The notes beneath the pieces are model-generated. The model did no database searches. It was not told where the DNA came from and saw only the letters and a list, made by a program, of their open reading frames with translations. The position numbers and the translations under genes are program-made. 34,567 nt of DNA. Origin: Rhodospirillales bacterium. GTDB taxonomy: Bacteria > Pseudomonadota > Alphaproteobacteria > Reyranellales > Reyranellaceae. Below are positions 21,002 to 29,525 of this stretch, piece after piece. Location of the stretch: assembly GCA_009377525.1 (NCBI GenBank), contig WHTW01000079.1:1-34567 (forward strand). Direction: 5' to 3'. Numbering within the stretch: the stretch's first letter is position 1; every line of letters begins with the position of its first letter.

Positions 21002-22854
21002 ATGAGGAAGCGGTTCTGGCCCGCGCTCGGGCAGCGGGTATTGCCGTCGATTGGATCGACTCCATGGGCCGTCCGCAAAGGGTCAGGACCGAGTCCCTGC
21101 GTCGCCTGCTGGAGTCACTGGACGGCGTCGACACCCCGGCTGGCGTGCCGCCACTGGTCACCGCGCGCCGCGGCCGACCGATTGCGATCGCCGGCATCGA
21201 CGCCCACCATTCGGGCGAGTTGGCGCTGGAAGACGGCGACGTAAAGCCGGTCGTCCTGCGCGACGGCACGCTGCCCGGCATCAGGCGGCCGGGCTATCAC
21301 CGCCTGCGCTTCGCCGATCGTGAAATCACCCTCGCCGTCGCGCCGCCGCGCTGCATGAGCCTGCAGGACATCGGTGGCGGCGAGCGGATGTGGGGCGTGG
21401 CGGCGCAGGTCTACAGCCTGCGCCGCGCCGGTGACGGCGGCATCGGCGATGCCGGCGCCGTGCGCGACCTTGCCGAGGCGGCCGCGCGTCAGGGCGCCGA
21501 CGCCATGGCGCTCAGCCCCGTGCACAGCCTGTTCCCGCACGATCCGGCGCGGCACGGTCCTTACTCGCCGTCGAGCCGGCTGTTCCTCAATCCGCTCTAC
21601 GCCGATCCGACGGCGACCTTCGACGCCACCGCCGTCGCTCCCGACGAAGGACTGGAGCGCGCGACGCTGATCGATTGGGCGGCCGCCGGCGCCGCCAAGT
21701 TCGCTCGGCTGCGCGCCCTGTTCGACGCGTTCGACGAGGTCGACACGCCATTGCTGCGCGAGTTCGAGCTCTTCATCAAGCAGGGCGGCGAGGCGCTGCG
21801 TCAGCACGCCCGGTTCGAGGCCGAGCAAGCGGCCAGCTCCGAGCGCTTTCACCTTTTCCTGCAATGGATCACGGCCCGTTCCTTCGCCGCCGCGCAGCGG
21901 GCGGCCAAGGCGGCCGGCATGCGCATCGGCCTTTTGAGCGACCTCGCGATCGGCATGGACCGCACCGGCAGCCACGCCTGGGCGCGTCGGTCCGATCTGC
22001 TGATGGGCCTGTCGATCGGTGCGCCGCCCGACGCCTTCAATCCGCACGGCCAGGACTGGGGTCTGACCGGCTTCTCGCCGCGCGCCCTGGTGGCCACCGG
22101 TTTCGAGCCCTTCCTCGCCACCCTGCGCGCCGCGCTCGCCCACGCCGGTGGCGTGCGCATCGATCACATCATGGGCCTGATGCGCCTGTGGCTGATCCCG
22201 CGCGGCCAGCCGGCGGGCGAGGGCGCCTATCTCGCCTATCCGCTGGAGGACCTGCTGAACCTGCTAGCGCTCGAATCGCATCGCCATGGCGCGGTCGTGA
22301 TCGGCGAGGATCTCGGCACCGTGCCGCCGGGCTTTCGCGCCCGCCTGCGTCGCGCCGGCATTGCCGGCATGGACGTGCTGTGGTTCGAGCGCACGCGGCT
22401 GCACTTCAGGAAGCCGTCGCGCTGGCGTGCCGACGCTGTCGCCATGACCACGACCCATGACCTGCCGACCGTGGCCGGCTGGTGGATTGGCGAGGACATC
22501 CGCACCCGACGTGCGCTCGGCCTCGGTGCGCCCGGCGAGGATCAGGCGCGCCAGCAGGACCGGACGCGGCTGTGGCGCGCCTTCACCAATGCCGGCGTCG
22601 CCGGTGACATGCCGCCAACCGATCAGCCGGCGCCCGCCGTCGATGCGGCGCTGGGCTACGTGGCCCAGTCGCGCTCGCCGCTGATGCTGGCGCCGCTCGA
22701 GGATCTGCTGGGGCTCGTCGAGCAGCCCAACCTGCCCGGCACGATCGACGAGCATCCCAACTGGCGTCGCCGCCTGGGGCCGCCGGCGCGGGAGCTGTTC
22801 GAGGCGCCGGCGGTGCGCGCTCGGGCCGACGTCATCCGGCGCCATCGCCGATGA
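20998..22854 (+). CDS. malQ: 4-alpha-glucanotransferase (amylomaltase, GH77)
   Basis: A 618-residue disproportionating enzyme that transfers maltodextrin segments between chains, converting fragments too short for TreY into longer ones. The GH77 features are the RMWGVAAQVYSLRR and GDGGIGDAGAV loop, YSPSSRLFLNPLY, nucleophile Asp389 (GGVRIDHIMGLMRLW), acid/base Glu437 (VIGEDLGTVP) and Asp488 (TTHDLPTVAGWW). The start is the ATG at 20998 in the ATGA overlap with treZ. The frame stays open far upstream, but that part is antiframe treZ. Placement between treZ and treY suggests a dedicated recycling role in the TreYZ cycle. Confidence 0.93.
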   Translation: MNEEAVLARARAAGIAVDWIDSMGRPQRVRTESLRRLLESLDGVDTPAGVPPLVTARRGRPIAIAGIDAHHSGELALEDGDVKPVVLRDGTLPGIRRPGYHRLRFADREITLAVAPPRCMSLQDIGGGERMWGVAAQVYSLRRAGDGGIGDAGAVRDLAEAAARQGADAMALSPVHSLFPHDPARHGPYSPSSRLFLNPLYADPTATFDATAVAPDEGLERATLIDWAAAGAAKFARLRALFDAFDEVDTPLLREFELFIKQGGEALRQHARFEAEQAASSERFHLFLQWITARSFAAAQRAAKAAGMRIGLLSDLAIGMDRTGSHAWARRSDLLMGLSIGAPPDAFNPHGQDWGLTGFSPRALVATGFEPFLATLRAALAHAGGVRIDHIMGLMRLWLIPRGQPAGEGAYLAYPLEDLLNLLALESHRHGAVVIGEDLGTVPPGFRARLRRAGIAGMDVLWFERTRLHFRKPSRWRADAVAMTTTHDLPTVAGWWIGEDIRTRRALGLGAPGEDQARQQDRTRLWRAFTNAGVAGDMPPTDQPAPAVDAALGYVAQSRSPLMLAPLEDLLGLVEQPNLPGTIDEHPNWRRRLGPPARELFEAPAVRARADVIRRHRR

Positions 22855-25304
22855 CCCCGCGCGCCACGCTGCGCCTGCAGTTCCATCGCGGCTTCACCTT
22901 CGCCGATGCCGCCGCTCTGGTGCCCTATTTCGCGCGGCTGGGCATCAGCCACATCTACGCCTCGCCGATCGCTACGGCGCGGCCGGGATCGCAGCACGGC
23001 TACGACGTGATCGACGCCACCCGCATCAACCCCGAGCTGGGCGGCGAGGAAGGCTTGGCGGCACTGTCGTCGACGCTCGTCGCGGCCGGCATGGGCATGA
23101 TCCTCGACATCGTGCCCAACCACATGGCGGCCGACACGGCCAACGCGTGGTGGGCCGACGTGTTGCGCCACGGCCGCGCCAGCCGCTTCGCCACTTGGTT
23201 CGACATCGACTGGGACGCTGACGACAAGATCCTGCTGCCGATCCTCGGCCGTCCGCTCGACGAGGTGCTGGCGGCAGGCGAGCTCCGCCGCGACGGCAAT
23301 GCGTTCTGCTACTTCTCGCATCGCCTGCCCGCCGTTGCCGGCGGCCTGGAGCGCCAGCACTGGCGGCTCGCCTGGTGGCGCAGCGCCGGCGATCGCATCA
23401 ACTGGCGGCGCTTCTTCGACATCAACGAGCTGGTCTGCCTGCGCATGGAGGAGCCGCAGGCCTTCGAGACCGTCCATGCCCTGCCGCTGCGTCTGCACGC
23501 CGAGGGCATCGTCGACGGCGTGCGCGTCGACCATGTCGACGGCCTGACCGATCCCGCCGCCTATTGCCGGGCCCTGCGCGCACGGCTGAAACCCGGCGCG
23601 TACCTCGTGGTCGAGAAGATCCTGCTCAGCGGCGAGACCCTGCCGGCCGACTGGGGCTGCGACGGCACCACGGGCTACGACTTCATGGATGAGGTCAACG
23701 CCCTGCAGCACGACGCGGCCGGCGAGCACGTGCTGGCCGAGGCGTGGTCGGCGCTGAGCGGCCGGCCGGCCGATTTCGCCGACGAGGCGGAGCCCGCCCG
23801 CCGCGAGATCCTGGCGCGCAGCTTTGGCGCCCAGCTCGACGCCTGCGCCGCGGCCTTCGCCGCCCCCTCTCCCGATAGCGAGCTTGCCCGGCCGATGCTG
23901 CGCCGCGTGCTGGGCGAGCTGCTGGCGCATTTTCCCGTCTATCGCACCTATGGCCGCGACGGCGTGCTCTCGGCCGCCGATCGCGCCGTGCTCGACCGCG
24001 CCGCCGCCGGCGCGCGCCGCACGTGTCTTGCGACCGACCGCTGGGCGATCGATCCGCTGCTGCGCCTGTTCGCCGAGCCCGAGCGCGCCCGCGCCGTGGC
24101 GCGCTTCCAGCAGCTCAGCGCGCCGATCGCCGCCAAGGCGGTCGAGGATACCGGCTTCTATCGCTACGGCCGCCTGCTGTCGCGCAACGATGTCGGCTTC
24201 GATGCCGGCACCTTCGCCCTCGACGCCGACGCCTTCCATCGCCGCATGCAGCGGCGCCGGGCCGACTGGCCGCGCGCGCTGCTGGCCACTGCCACCCACG
24301 ACCACAAGCGCGGCGAGGACGGGCGCGCTCGGCTCGCCGTCCTGAGCGGCATGGCGATGGAATGGGCGGCCTTGCAGCGGAGCCTCGTGGAAGACAGCCG
24401 ACCCCTTTGCCGCGATGGCGCGCCCTCCGCCAGCGACGTCGCCCTGCTGCTGCAGACCATCGTTGGCGCCTGGCCGTTCGATCTCGATGCCGGTGACGCT
24501 GCTGGCCGGCAGGCTTTCGCCGGGCGCCTGGTGGCCTGGCAGCAGAAGGCGCTGCGCGAGGCCAAGCTCGCCAGCGACTGGGCCGCCGTCGACGAGGTCT
24601 ACGAGGCCGCGGCGCGCGACTTCACCATCGCGCTGGTGGCGGAGGCGGCGCTGCCCGACCTGCTGCAGCGGATCGCAGCCCTGGTGCAGCGCATCGCCCC
24701 GGCCGGCGCGCTCAATGGCCTGGCGCAGGGCCTGCTGCGCATGACCGTGCCGGGCGTGCCCGATCTCTATCAGGGCGCCGAGCTTTGGGACCAGAGCCTG
24801 GTCGACCCCGACAATCGCCGGCCGGTCGACTGGCGCCGCCGTATCGCCGGTCCGCCGGCCGAGCCGCTGGTCGAGCTGGCCGGCCGTTGGCGCGACGGTC
24901 GCGTCAAGCAGGCCTTGATCGCCCGCGGTCTCGGCGTACGTCAGCGTCTCTCGCCCCTGTTCGAGGACGGCGACTATCGGCCGGTCAGGCTCGAGGGGCC
25001 GCTGGCCGATGCCATGATCGCCTTCGTCCGCCGGCGGCCGGAAGCGTGGGCCCTGGTGGTGGCGCCCCGCCTGGCGCTGCGCTTGCCCCTGGTGCCGGGC
25101 GATGTGCGCCTGGCGCCCGATGGCTGGCAGGACACCGCGGTCGTGCTCGACGACGTTCCCGACGGCGCGATGAACGCCTTCGACGGCGCGCCGCTCGAGG
25201 TCGGCGCGGGCCGCACGTCGCTCGCCGCCCTGTGCGGAACGCTGCCCATAGCGCTCGCCTGGGCCGACACGACGATGCGCGCCAACGTGCCGCTCCATCC
25301 CTGA
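22851..25304 (+). CDS. treY: Maltooligosyl trehalose synthase
   Basis: An 817-residue GH13 enzyme that converts the reducing-end alpha-1,4 linkage of a maltodextrin to an alpha,alpha-1,1 linkage. It starts TPRATLRLQFHRGFTFADAA, typical of TreY, with SHIYASPIATARPGSQHGYDV and DIVPNHMA. Catalytic residues are Asp227 (GVRVDHVDGLTDP), Glu255 (LVVEKILLSGE) and Asp484 (ATHDHKRGEDGRAR). The 227/255 positions nearly equal the 228/255 of the Sulfolobus enzyme. The local motif reads HDHKRGED where many relatives have HDTKRSED, but the Asp is intact. It is the last gene of the operon. No clear terminator is seen in the 177 bases after it. Confidence 0.95.
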   Translation: MTPRATLRLQFHRGFTFADAAALVPYFARLGISHIYASPIATARPGSQHGYDVIDATRINPELGGEEGLAALSSTLVAAGMGMILDIVPNHMAADTANAWWADVLRHGRASRFATWFDIDWDADDKILLPILGRPLDEVLAAGELRRDGNAFCYFSHRLPAVAGGLERQHWRLAWWRSAGDRINWRRFFDINELVCLRMEEPQAFETVHALPLRLHAEGIVDGVRVDHVDGLTDPAAYCRALRARLKPGAYLVVEKILLSGETLPADWGCDGTTGYDFMDEVNALQHDAAGEHVLAEAWSALSGRPADFADEAEPARREILARSFGAQLDACAAAFAAPSPDSELARPMLRRVLGELLAHFPVYRTYGRDGVLSAADRAVLDRAAAGARRTCLATDRWAIDPLLRLFAEPERARAVARFQQLSAPIAAKAVEDTGFYRYGRLLSRNDVGFDAGTFALDADAFHRRMQRRRADWPRALLATATHDHKRGEDGRARLAVLSGMAMEWAALQRSLVEDSRPLCRDGAPSASDVALLLQTIVGAWPFDLDAGDAAGRQAFAGRLVAWQQKALREAKLASDWAAVDEVYEAAARDFTIALVAEAALPDLLQRIAALVQRIAPAGALNGLAQGLLRMTVPGVPDLYQGAELWDQSLVDPDNRRPVDWRRRIAGPPAEPLVELAGRWRDGRVKQALIARGLGVRQRLSPLFEDGDYRPVRLEGPLADAMIAFVRRRPEAWALVVAPRLALRLPLVPGDVRLAPDGWQDTAVVLDDVPDGAMNAFDGAPLEVGAGRTSLAALCGTLPIALAWADTTMRANVPLHP

Positions 25305-25481
25305 GCTGCGCGGCGCCTGGTCGGTACGAGCGCTCAACAAGTCGTTCAGCACTCTTGTCGCTCATATCCCGGGTCCTCGGGTCCGTCGCGACGTGAACGA
25401 ACGTTCCGAAGGTCACCGGAATGCCACGGAGCCTCGCCGTCGTTTCTGATAACGGCTCGTGCCGCTGACAGGGAGGGTTGG

Positions 25482-25916
25482 ATGCCGATCGCTTGGGGAG
25501 TGAATCATGCCGCTCGGCTCGTTTCGGCGAAGGCCACGGGCGAGCTCGGCAGGGCGGACATCGAGGACTTTCTCGACGGGCTCGCGGCGGCGGCCACCTT
25601 GTCGTACCGCAAGGTCCTGGACATGGCCGAAAGCCGCCTGGCCGTGAGCAGCGACGACATGGCGGCCATCGGCGCCCGTATCCGCGCTCACGAAAGCATG
25701 GGGCCGATGGGCAGCGTCGCCGTCATCGCCGGTTCGGATGAGCTCTACGACCAGATCAGGCTGTTCGAGAGCGTGGTCGACGCCCGCCGGCCGTTGAAGA
25801 TCTTTCGCGATGCCAAAATGGCCTACGCTTGGTTGACCGTCGGGCTGCCCGAGGGTGTCGAGCTCACCGAGACGCGGCGGGCAGCGGCTCGACCGGCGGC
25901 CGTTGGCGCTGTTTGA
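25482..25916 (+). CDS. Small STAS/SpoIIAA-like protein of unknown function
   Basis: A 144-residue soluble protein that starts at an ATG 6 bases after GGGAGGG. The pattern resembles SpoIIAA/STAS-like single-domain proteins: an N-terminal strand (WGVNHAARLVSAKATGEL), a helix (DIEDFLDGLAAAATL), a strand followed by helices (YRKVLDMAES), and a C-terminal RPLKIFRDAKMAYAWL, close to the RxVxVFRDxxEALAWL seen in many alphaproteobacterial proteins of this type. Ligand or partner is unknown. It is probably its own transcription unit. A GGAAT (25418-25422) and CGTTT (25441-25445) pair upstream is a loose match to an ECF sigma site, but its 18-base spacer is too long for a firm call. Confidence 0.65.
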   Translation: MPIAWGVNHAARLVSAKATGELGRADIEDFLDGLAAAATLSYRKVLDMAESRLAVSSDDMAAIGARIRAHESMGPMGSVAVIAGSDELYDQIRLFESVVDARRPLKIFRDAKMAYAWLTVGLPEGVELTETRRAAARPAAVGAV

Positions 25917-25966
25917 CCGGTCGGTCGTCCGGGCCGCCGCTCGCTTTTCGCTTCTAGCCTCCCCTT

Positions 25967-26230
25967 CTAGCCACCTTGCGGGAAGCTCGCCGAGAACGTG
26001 ATCCCCGGTCCGCTGCTGTAGTAGGGCCTGGCATGGCCGTAACGCGGGTAGCCGTAGCCGTAGCCGTAGCCGTAGGCTGGATAGCGCGCCGGCGCATAGT
26101 AGCCGTAGCCCGGTGCGGCATAGCCTTGGCTGTAGCCGTAATAAGGACGATCGTAGGCGTAGTCGTTCGTGCAGCCGGCACCGAGCACGGCAAGCGCTGC
26201 GAGGCCGGCGATCGGAACCATGCGCTTCAT
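25967..26230 (-). CDS. Small Gly/Tyr-rich lipoprotein
   Basis: An 87-residue predicted lipoprotein. MKRMVPIAGLAALAVLGAGC gives a type II signal peptide with lipobox LGAGC, cysteine at residue 20. The mature part is dominated by Tyr, Gly, Pro and Ala (YDRPYYGYSQGYAAPGYGYY, then GYGYGYGYP) and ends PGITFSASFPQGG. The ATG at 26230 follows AAAGGAGATCGCC, an excellent ribosome site. The frame remains open to 26509, but that extension lacks a site and overlaps the next gene. Similar short GY-rich surface lipoproteins are common in alphaproteobacteria and have no assigned function. Confidence 0.75.
   Translation of the reverse strand: MKRMVPIAGLAALAVLGAGCTNDYAYDRPYYGYSQGYAAPGYGYYAPARYPAYGYGYGYGYPRYGHARPYYSSGPGITFSASFPQGG
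26048..26075. repeat. Hexanucleotide microsatellite (GTAGCC)4 plus GTAG
   Basis: Four perfect GTAGCC units and a partial fifth lie inside the lipoprotein gene. On the coding strand they are GGCTAC units encoding the Gly-Tyr run. The unit is a multiple of three, so slippage would change the number of GY pairs without breaking the frame. Confidence 0.9.
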
Positions 26231-26307
26231 GGCGATCTCCTTTCTCCTGGGTCTTTCAGAGAACCAGCGCGACCGCCGGCGGTTGCCGGTTCCCGCTGGC
26301 TGGTGCC

Positions 26308-26916
26308 TCAGCGAGCGGCGGACGTCAGCGCCCCATAGAGGGTGAGCTTGCCGGCCGGTCCGTGCATCGTCAGCGTCCAGTCGGTGAATTCGGACACCTC
26401 GGTGCAGCCCCGCCCGCGGCCGTGCACGATCAGCGTCACCTTTTGATCGCCGCTCTCGACCAAGGGGCGCAGCACGCCGGTGGCCGTCGCGGTCCCGGTC
26501 AGTTGCCACTCCTTGTAGAAGGCGGGGCCAAGGCCTGCGTCGGGTTCGTCACCGCGCGGATCGACCTCGAAGATCGAAATGGTGCCGGGGATGGCCAGTG
26601 TGACGTCGGTGGTGCGGCTGGCTTCGCTGCGGAAGGCGAACACGATCTCCGTCCTTTTCTGCGTGACCGCGAGCCGCCATGTCGTGCCGAAATCCTGGAG
26701 GTCGATGGGATGGTCGGCGGCGCCCTGGGCGACGAAGGCCTCCTCGGCGAAGGTCATCTGCTCGATCTTGTCCAGCCGGTAGGCACTGAGAGGCTCGACC
26801 TCGACATAGCGCCCGGCTCGGTTCGTGCAGCAGGCGCAGGCCAGCGCGTCGGTCGCGAACCAGAGCGTCAGAAGCGCCGACGCCAGGCCGGCCAGGGTGC
26901 GGATGTGTCGTGTCAT
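26308..26916 (-). CDS. Secreted protein with CACCTN motif, unknown function
   Basis: A 202-residue protein. The N-terminus TRHIRTLAGLASALLTLWFATDALA looks like a signal peptide with cleavage after ALA, leaving a mature N-terminus CACCTNRAGRY. The cluster of three cysteines suggests metal binding or disulfides. The rest is beta-rich (WRLAVTQKRTEIVFAF, GVLRPLVESGDQKVTLIVHG, DWTLTMHGPAGKLTLYGAL). I do not recognise the family. The start at 26916 is preferred because it opens the signal peptide. In-frame ATGs at 26967, 26973 and 27009 would add a charged leader. It may be read with the lipoprotein gene 77 bases downstream. Confidence 0.65.
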   Translation of the reverse strand: MTRHIRTLAGLASALLTLWFATDALACACCTNRAGRYVEVEPLSAYRLDKIEQMTFAEEAFVAQGAADHPIDLQDFGTTWRLAVTQKRTEIVFAFRSEASRTTDVTLAIPGTISIFEVDPRGDEPDAGLGPAFYKEWQLTGTATATGVLRPLVESGDQKVTLIVHGRGRGCTEVSEFTDWTLTMHGPAGKLTLYGALTSAAR

Positions 26917-27036
26917 CGTTCGCCGGGCGAACGCCGGCGCTTGATGTTGGCGGCTTTGCCCCGCCATTGCCATGGCAATCTCGGAGCGCGCGCTGCTCCG
27001 TATGGTCACCGCGCTCTATGGATCGTCTTGCGAGCC

Positions 27037-27417
27037 TCAGCCCCACTGCTCGCTGCGCAGGCTGAGATAGGGAAGCGGCGGCGCATCGGTGATCGCGAGC
27101 GCATGCAGGGCCGCCGCGCAGACGATTCGCGGCTCGGACGAGATCGTGCAAAGCCCGTCGGGCAGGAGCGACTTGGCGTACTTGAGCTCTCCGGTGAAGG
27201 GCGGGACTTCCACCCAGCCCTGCAGGCCCGGTTCGACGATCAGCACATCGCCCTTGGCACGCGCTTCGGCGAGCGCCGGGCTGCCGAGGTCGTTGCCGTC
27301 TTCGATGCCGTGGAGGGCGCAGTAGATCTCGACATCCAGCGCCCGCGATGGCGCTTCGGCGAGGCATCGGTCGGCCAGCGCGGCCAAGGGGTTGGGTCCC
27401 GTCGGGAGCGTTTTCAT
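27037..27417 (-). CDS. Hypothetical protein
   Basis: A 126-residue soluble protein with no signal peptide. The layout is a short N-terminal helix (LAALADRCLAEAPSRALDVEIYCALHG), a middle PPFTGELKYAKSLLPDGLCTISSEP and the C-terminal IVCAAALHALAI. It resembles small phage-associated or cargo proteins of alphaproteobacteria that read YTxSLDAAxxLVP...AALRA, but I cannot name a function. The start ATG at 27417 has a modest AGG upstream. It lies 120 bases upstream of the secreted CACCTN gene on the same strand. Confidence 0.6.
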   Translation of the reverse strand: MKTLPTGPNPLAALADRCLAEAPSRALDVEIYCALHGIEDGNDLGSPALAEARAKGDVLIVEPGLQGWVEVPPFTGELKYAKSLLPDGLCTISSEPRIVCAAALHALAITDAPPLPYLSLRSEQWG

Positions 27418-27916
27418 ACAGGCCTAAACGCCATCCTGCCCGTTACGGTTTGGGGTCTCTCGAAAAAATCCTGTCGATAAGCTTCGCCCTACTTCATCTG
27501 GTGGCCCGGCGGCGTCTGTCATCTTTCTGTAGCGTGCCCCGTGCCAGCGGCTTGCAGTCGACGGCGCAGCGACCAAGGAAGGTGACGGTCTTCGACTGCA
27601 TCTTCGAATTCACTGACATCGAAAGCCTGGACCTTGCCACCGAGTTCGTCGCCAGGCGTGGCGCAGGGATCAAGACTTGCCGCGCCAATGTCTCACCATG
27701 CAGCGACGCTGAAAGCAGCGGTCGGCCAAGGCCTCGAAGGCGGCTTTGACTGCATCGCGCGATGCCTCGGCGCGCGGCAAGGCACGGCATCCGGCTTCGA
27801 GTGCTTGCGCTGCAGGCCATCCTCCGTGGTCGGCGCCACGATTCGCCTGGTACTCCTCGTGGAACCGAAGGGTGCGCGCGCGTTGCCGCTCGAACGTTGT
27901 CGGAAGGAACGGCTGG
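27418..27916. other. Gene-poor stretch, 499 bases
   Basis: Between the divergent genes at 27417 (minus) and 27917 (plus) I see no complete gene. An A6 run at 27464-27469 stands out against high GC. A minus-strand frame ending at the TGA of 27670-27672 looks coding-like for about 75 codons but lacks a usable start, and is listed separately as a possible remnant. Promoters for both flanking genes should be here. Confidence 0.4.
27670..27909 (-). pseudogene. Possible gene remnant without a start
   Basis: The minus frame that ends at 27670 reads TLRFHEEYQANRGADHGGW and then AAQALEAGCRALPRAEASRD followed by AVKAAFEALADRCFQRR. The helical pattern and GC-rich third positions are like real coding sequence. 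No ATG, GTG or TTG opens it before it runs under the plus-strand lipoprotein gene, where its translation looks random. It could be the 3' end of a decayed gene. A chance open frame in GC-rich DNA is the alternative. Confidence 0.25.
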
Positions 27917-28204
27917 ATGTTGCGCGTGACCTTGCTCGCTCTCGCCTTGGGGGCCTGCGGCCAACCCGCCAGGCCGCCTGGCGCCCTGAGACCGGGAATG
28001 ACCGAGCAGCAGGTCGTCGAGGCCAGCAACAATCGAGTGCCTGACCGGGTCGTAGAGAGGATCTGCGGCAACGAAACCGCCGCTCCGTTCCCCTGCAGGA
28101 TCTACGTCTACGACGGCGCCTGGCGCGAAGGCCGCTACCATCCGAAGCTTTCCGTCGTGTTCGAGGAGGTTCGCGGACGGTGGCTGGTAAGTCAGTGGCT
28201 CTGA
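27917..28204 (+). CDS. Small lipoprotein, BamE/SmpA-like pattern
   Basis: A 95-residue predicted lipoprotein. MLRVTLLALALGAC provides a lipobox (LGAC, cysteine at residue 14). The mature part has LRPGMTEQQVVEASNNRVPDRV, the G-M-T-xx-Q-V pattern typical of small BamE/SmpA-fold lipoproteins, then two cysteines (ICGNETAAPFPCRIYVYD) and LSVVFEEVRGRWLVSQWL. The start at 27917 follows GAAGGAA. The frame is open to 27746 but upstream translation is not protein-like. The 3' end overlaps the convergent gene by 13 bases. It would sit in the outer or inner membrane facing the periplasm; its role is unknown. Confidence 0.65.
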   Translation: MLRVTLLALALGACGQPARPPGALRPGMTEQQVVEASNNRVPDRVVERICGNETAAPFPCRIYVYDGAWREGRYHPKLSVVFEEVRGRWLVSQWL

Positions 28205-28656
28205 TTCGAGCCTGGCCTCGAACCCTCGGCCAGCTCTTCGATCGCGGCAAGCGCCGCGGGTGCGTAGACGACGCTCAATTCATTCGGCGCCAACTCGACC
28301 CTGATCATGCGCCACGCGTCGATACGCCCGCCATCCATGAGCGCGGAGTAGGTCCTCCGCGCTGTCGTCCGGCCGGTGCGCACCTCGACCACGCGAGTCA
28401 CGATCAGGTGTCCGGGCTTGTTGTATACCGGCGTGACCTTCGGCCGGAGGCAATCGTCCACGAACGTGATGGGAGGCATAAGGCGCAGCCGCGAAATCTC
28501 GTCGGCGGCGGCCTCGCAGGCCGCTTGCGATGCGGCTCGCCGTTGATACTGCGGCACGTCCGCTTCCGACGTGGCCGAGACGAAATAACCGGCGACGATT
28601 GCGACCACTGCAGCGACCAGGGCGCACGCGCGTGCGATCGGCGTCGCCTTCCACAT
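28192..28656 (-). CDS. Single-pass membrane or secreted protein, unknown function
   Basis: A 154-residue protein with an N-terminal hydrophobic helix (IARACALVAAVVAIVAGYFVS, about residues 7-27), either a membrane anchor or an uncleaved signal. A soluble domain follows, with QAACEAAADEISRLRL, ITFVDDCLRPKV, HLIVTRVVEVRTGRTTARRTYSALM and VELAPNELSVVYAPAALAAIEELAEG. Two cysteines could pair in the periplasm. The start at 28656 opens the helix; 28707 is a possible upstream ATG. The last 13 bases overlap tail to tail with the plus-strand lipoprotein gene. The family is not recognised. Confidence 0.55.
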   Translation of the reverse strand: MWKATPIARACALVAAVVAIVAGYFVSATSEADVPQYQRRAASQAACEAAADEISRLRLMPPITFVDDCLRPKVTPVYNKPGHLIVTRVVEVRTGRTTARRTYSALMDGGRIDAWRMIRVELAPNELSVVYAPAALAAIEELAEGSRPGSNQSH

Positions 28657-29225
28657 GGGCCATCCAGTTCGCTGCACCCCAACACCCTTCCTCGCCCACC
28701 GCACCATAGGGGGACGAGCGATCGAACGGGTGCAACCATCTGGTGGTGGAAGCTCGCGGGGTTGACATCCATGCAGGCGTGTTCGCGGACATCCGATGTT
28801 GAAGGGCTTCGAGCAGCAGGACTTGATGCCCTTCGAGTCGGCGGTCGAACTATGTAGCGCACCCAGGGCGCGACCGCTGCATCGCCGGCACGAGGACTGC
28901 AAGCAACCGCCGGATACCGTCGCGAATGCCGGTATTCCTTCATTGCGAAAAGAGGCGCGTGTGCCTTTGCTCACGACATGGCAACAGTCGCTGCAGCAGG
29001 GCTCCGGGATGATCGACTGTCGTGCCTGTTCATTGGCTGATTCGCGGTCTCGCCGGGTCGTCGGGCGTCGTCACTGCCGCGTCCCGCGCCGTACCGGACG
29101 ATCGAAAGCCGGGACTGCCTGGTGGACCGCATGAACCAGGACTCTGGATCGTCCGATGCCGTCCGCCACGCAGGGAATGGGAGCGCCATCGCCGCGATCC
29201 CAATCGTCGCGAGGCCTTCCATGTC
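28657..29225. other. Gene-poor stretch, 569 bases
   Basis: Several frames are open on both strands, but none combines a ribosome site, a sensible composition and a protein-like sequence. I see no repeat, terminator or RNA gene here that I can support. Confidence 0.4.
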
Positions 29226-29390
29226 ATGGGGGCGCTGCGGTGCCTGCGCGCCGGTCGGTATGACGAGGGCGAAGCGGCTGTCGCCCGGGCGGAGTTGGTG
29301 AGGCCGATTCCGGATGACGCGACCGGCCTGGGACCTCATGACCACGCCCTCGCCGTCGACCTGCGCGCTGCACTTCAGGAGCTGTTGTGA
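29226..29390 (+). CDS. Possible small protein
   Basis: A 54-residue frame, MGALRCLRAGRYDEGEAAVA continuing to a C-terminal AVDLRAALQELL. It has the look of a short TPR-like helical pair (LRAGRYDEGEAAVARAE), with coding-like third positions. A GAGG lies 11 bases upstream, slightly far. The frame is open to a GTG at 29022, where translation is Arg/Pro rich and unconvincing. It may be a real small gene, the tail of a decayed gene or chance. Confidence 0.35.
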   Translation: MGALRCLRAGRYDEGEAAVARAELVRPIPDDATGLGPHDHALAVDLRAALQELL

Positions 29391-29447
29391 CCGGCGTGAA
29401 GGGCGGCGACGCCCCGGGCTGCGGTTGCTGCGCTCCGGCAATCTCTC

Positions 29448-29489
29448 AAAAAGAGACGGAGGCTGCGGGGGAAGCGCTGCCTCCGTCTC
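29448..29489 (-). terminator. Intrinsic terminator, minus strand
   Basis: Perfect 11-base inverted repeat, GAGACGGAGGC (29453-29463) and GCCTCCGTCTC (29479-29489), with a 15-base loop. On the minus strand the stem is followed directly by TTTTT (29452-29448). The plus-strand side has no T tract, so the polarity is clear. No protein gene on the minus strand ends here. Confidence 0.75.
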
Positions 29490-29525
29490 CCGCTCTCGCC
29501 TCCCAGTCTACCTCCCTGTTTCACT

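Noticed and set aside
22656..25352. Minus-strand open frame of 898 codons opposite treY and the end of malQ
   Set aside because: Antisense shadow. It spans a gene junction without regard to it and shows no protein-like pattern.
25418..25445. GGAAT...CGTTT before the STAS-like gene as an EcfG promoter
   Set aside because: Imperfect -35 and an 18-base spacer; too loose to call without expression data.
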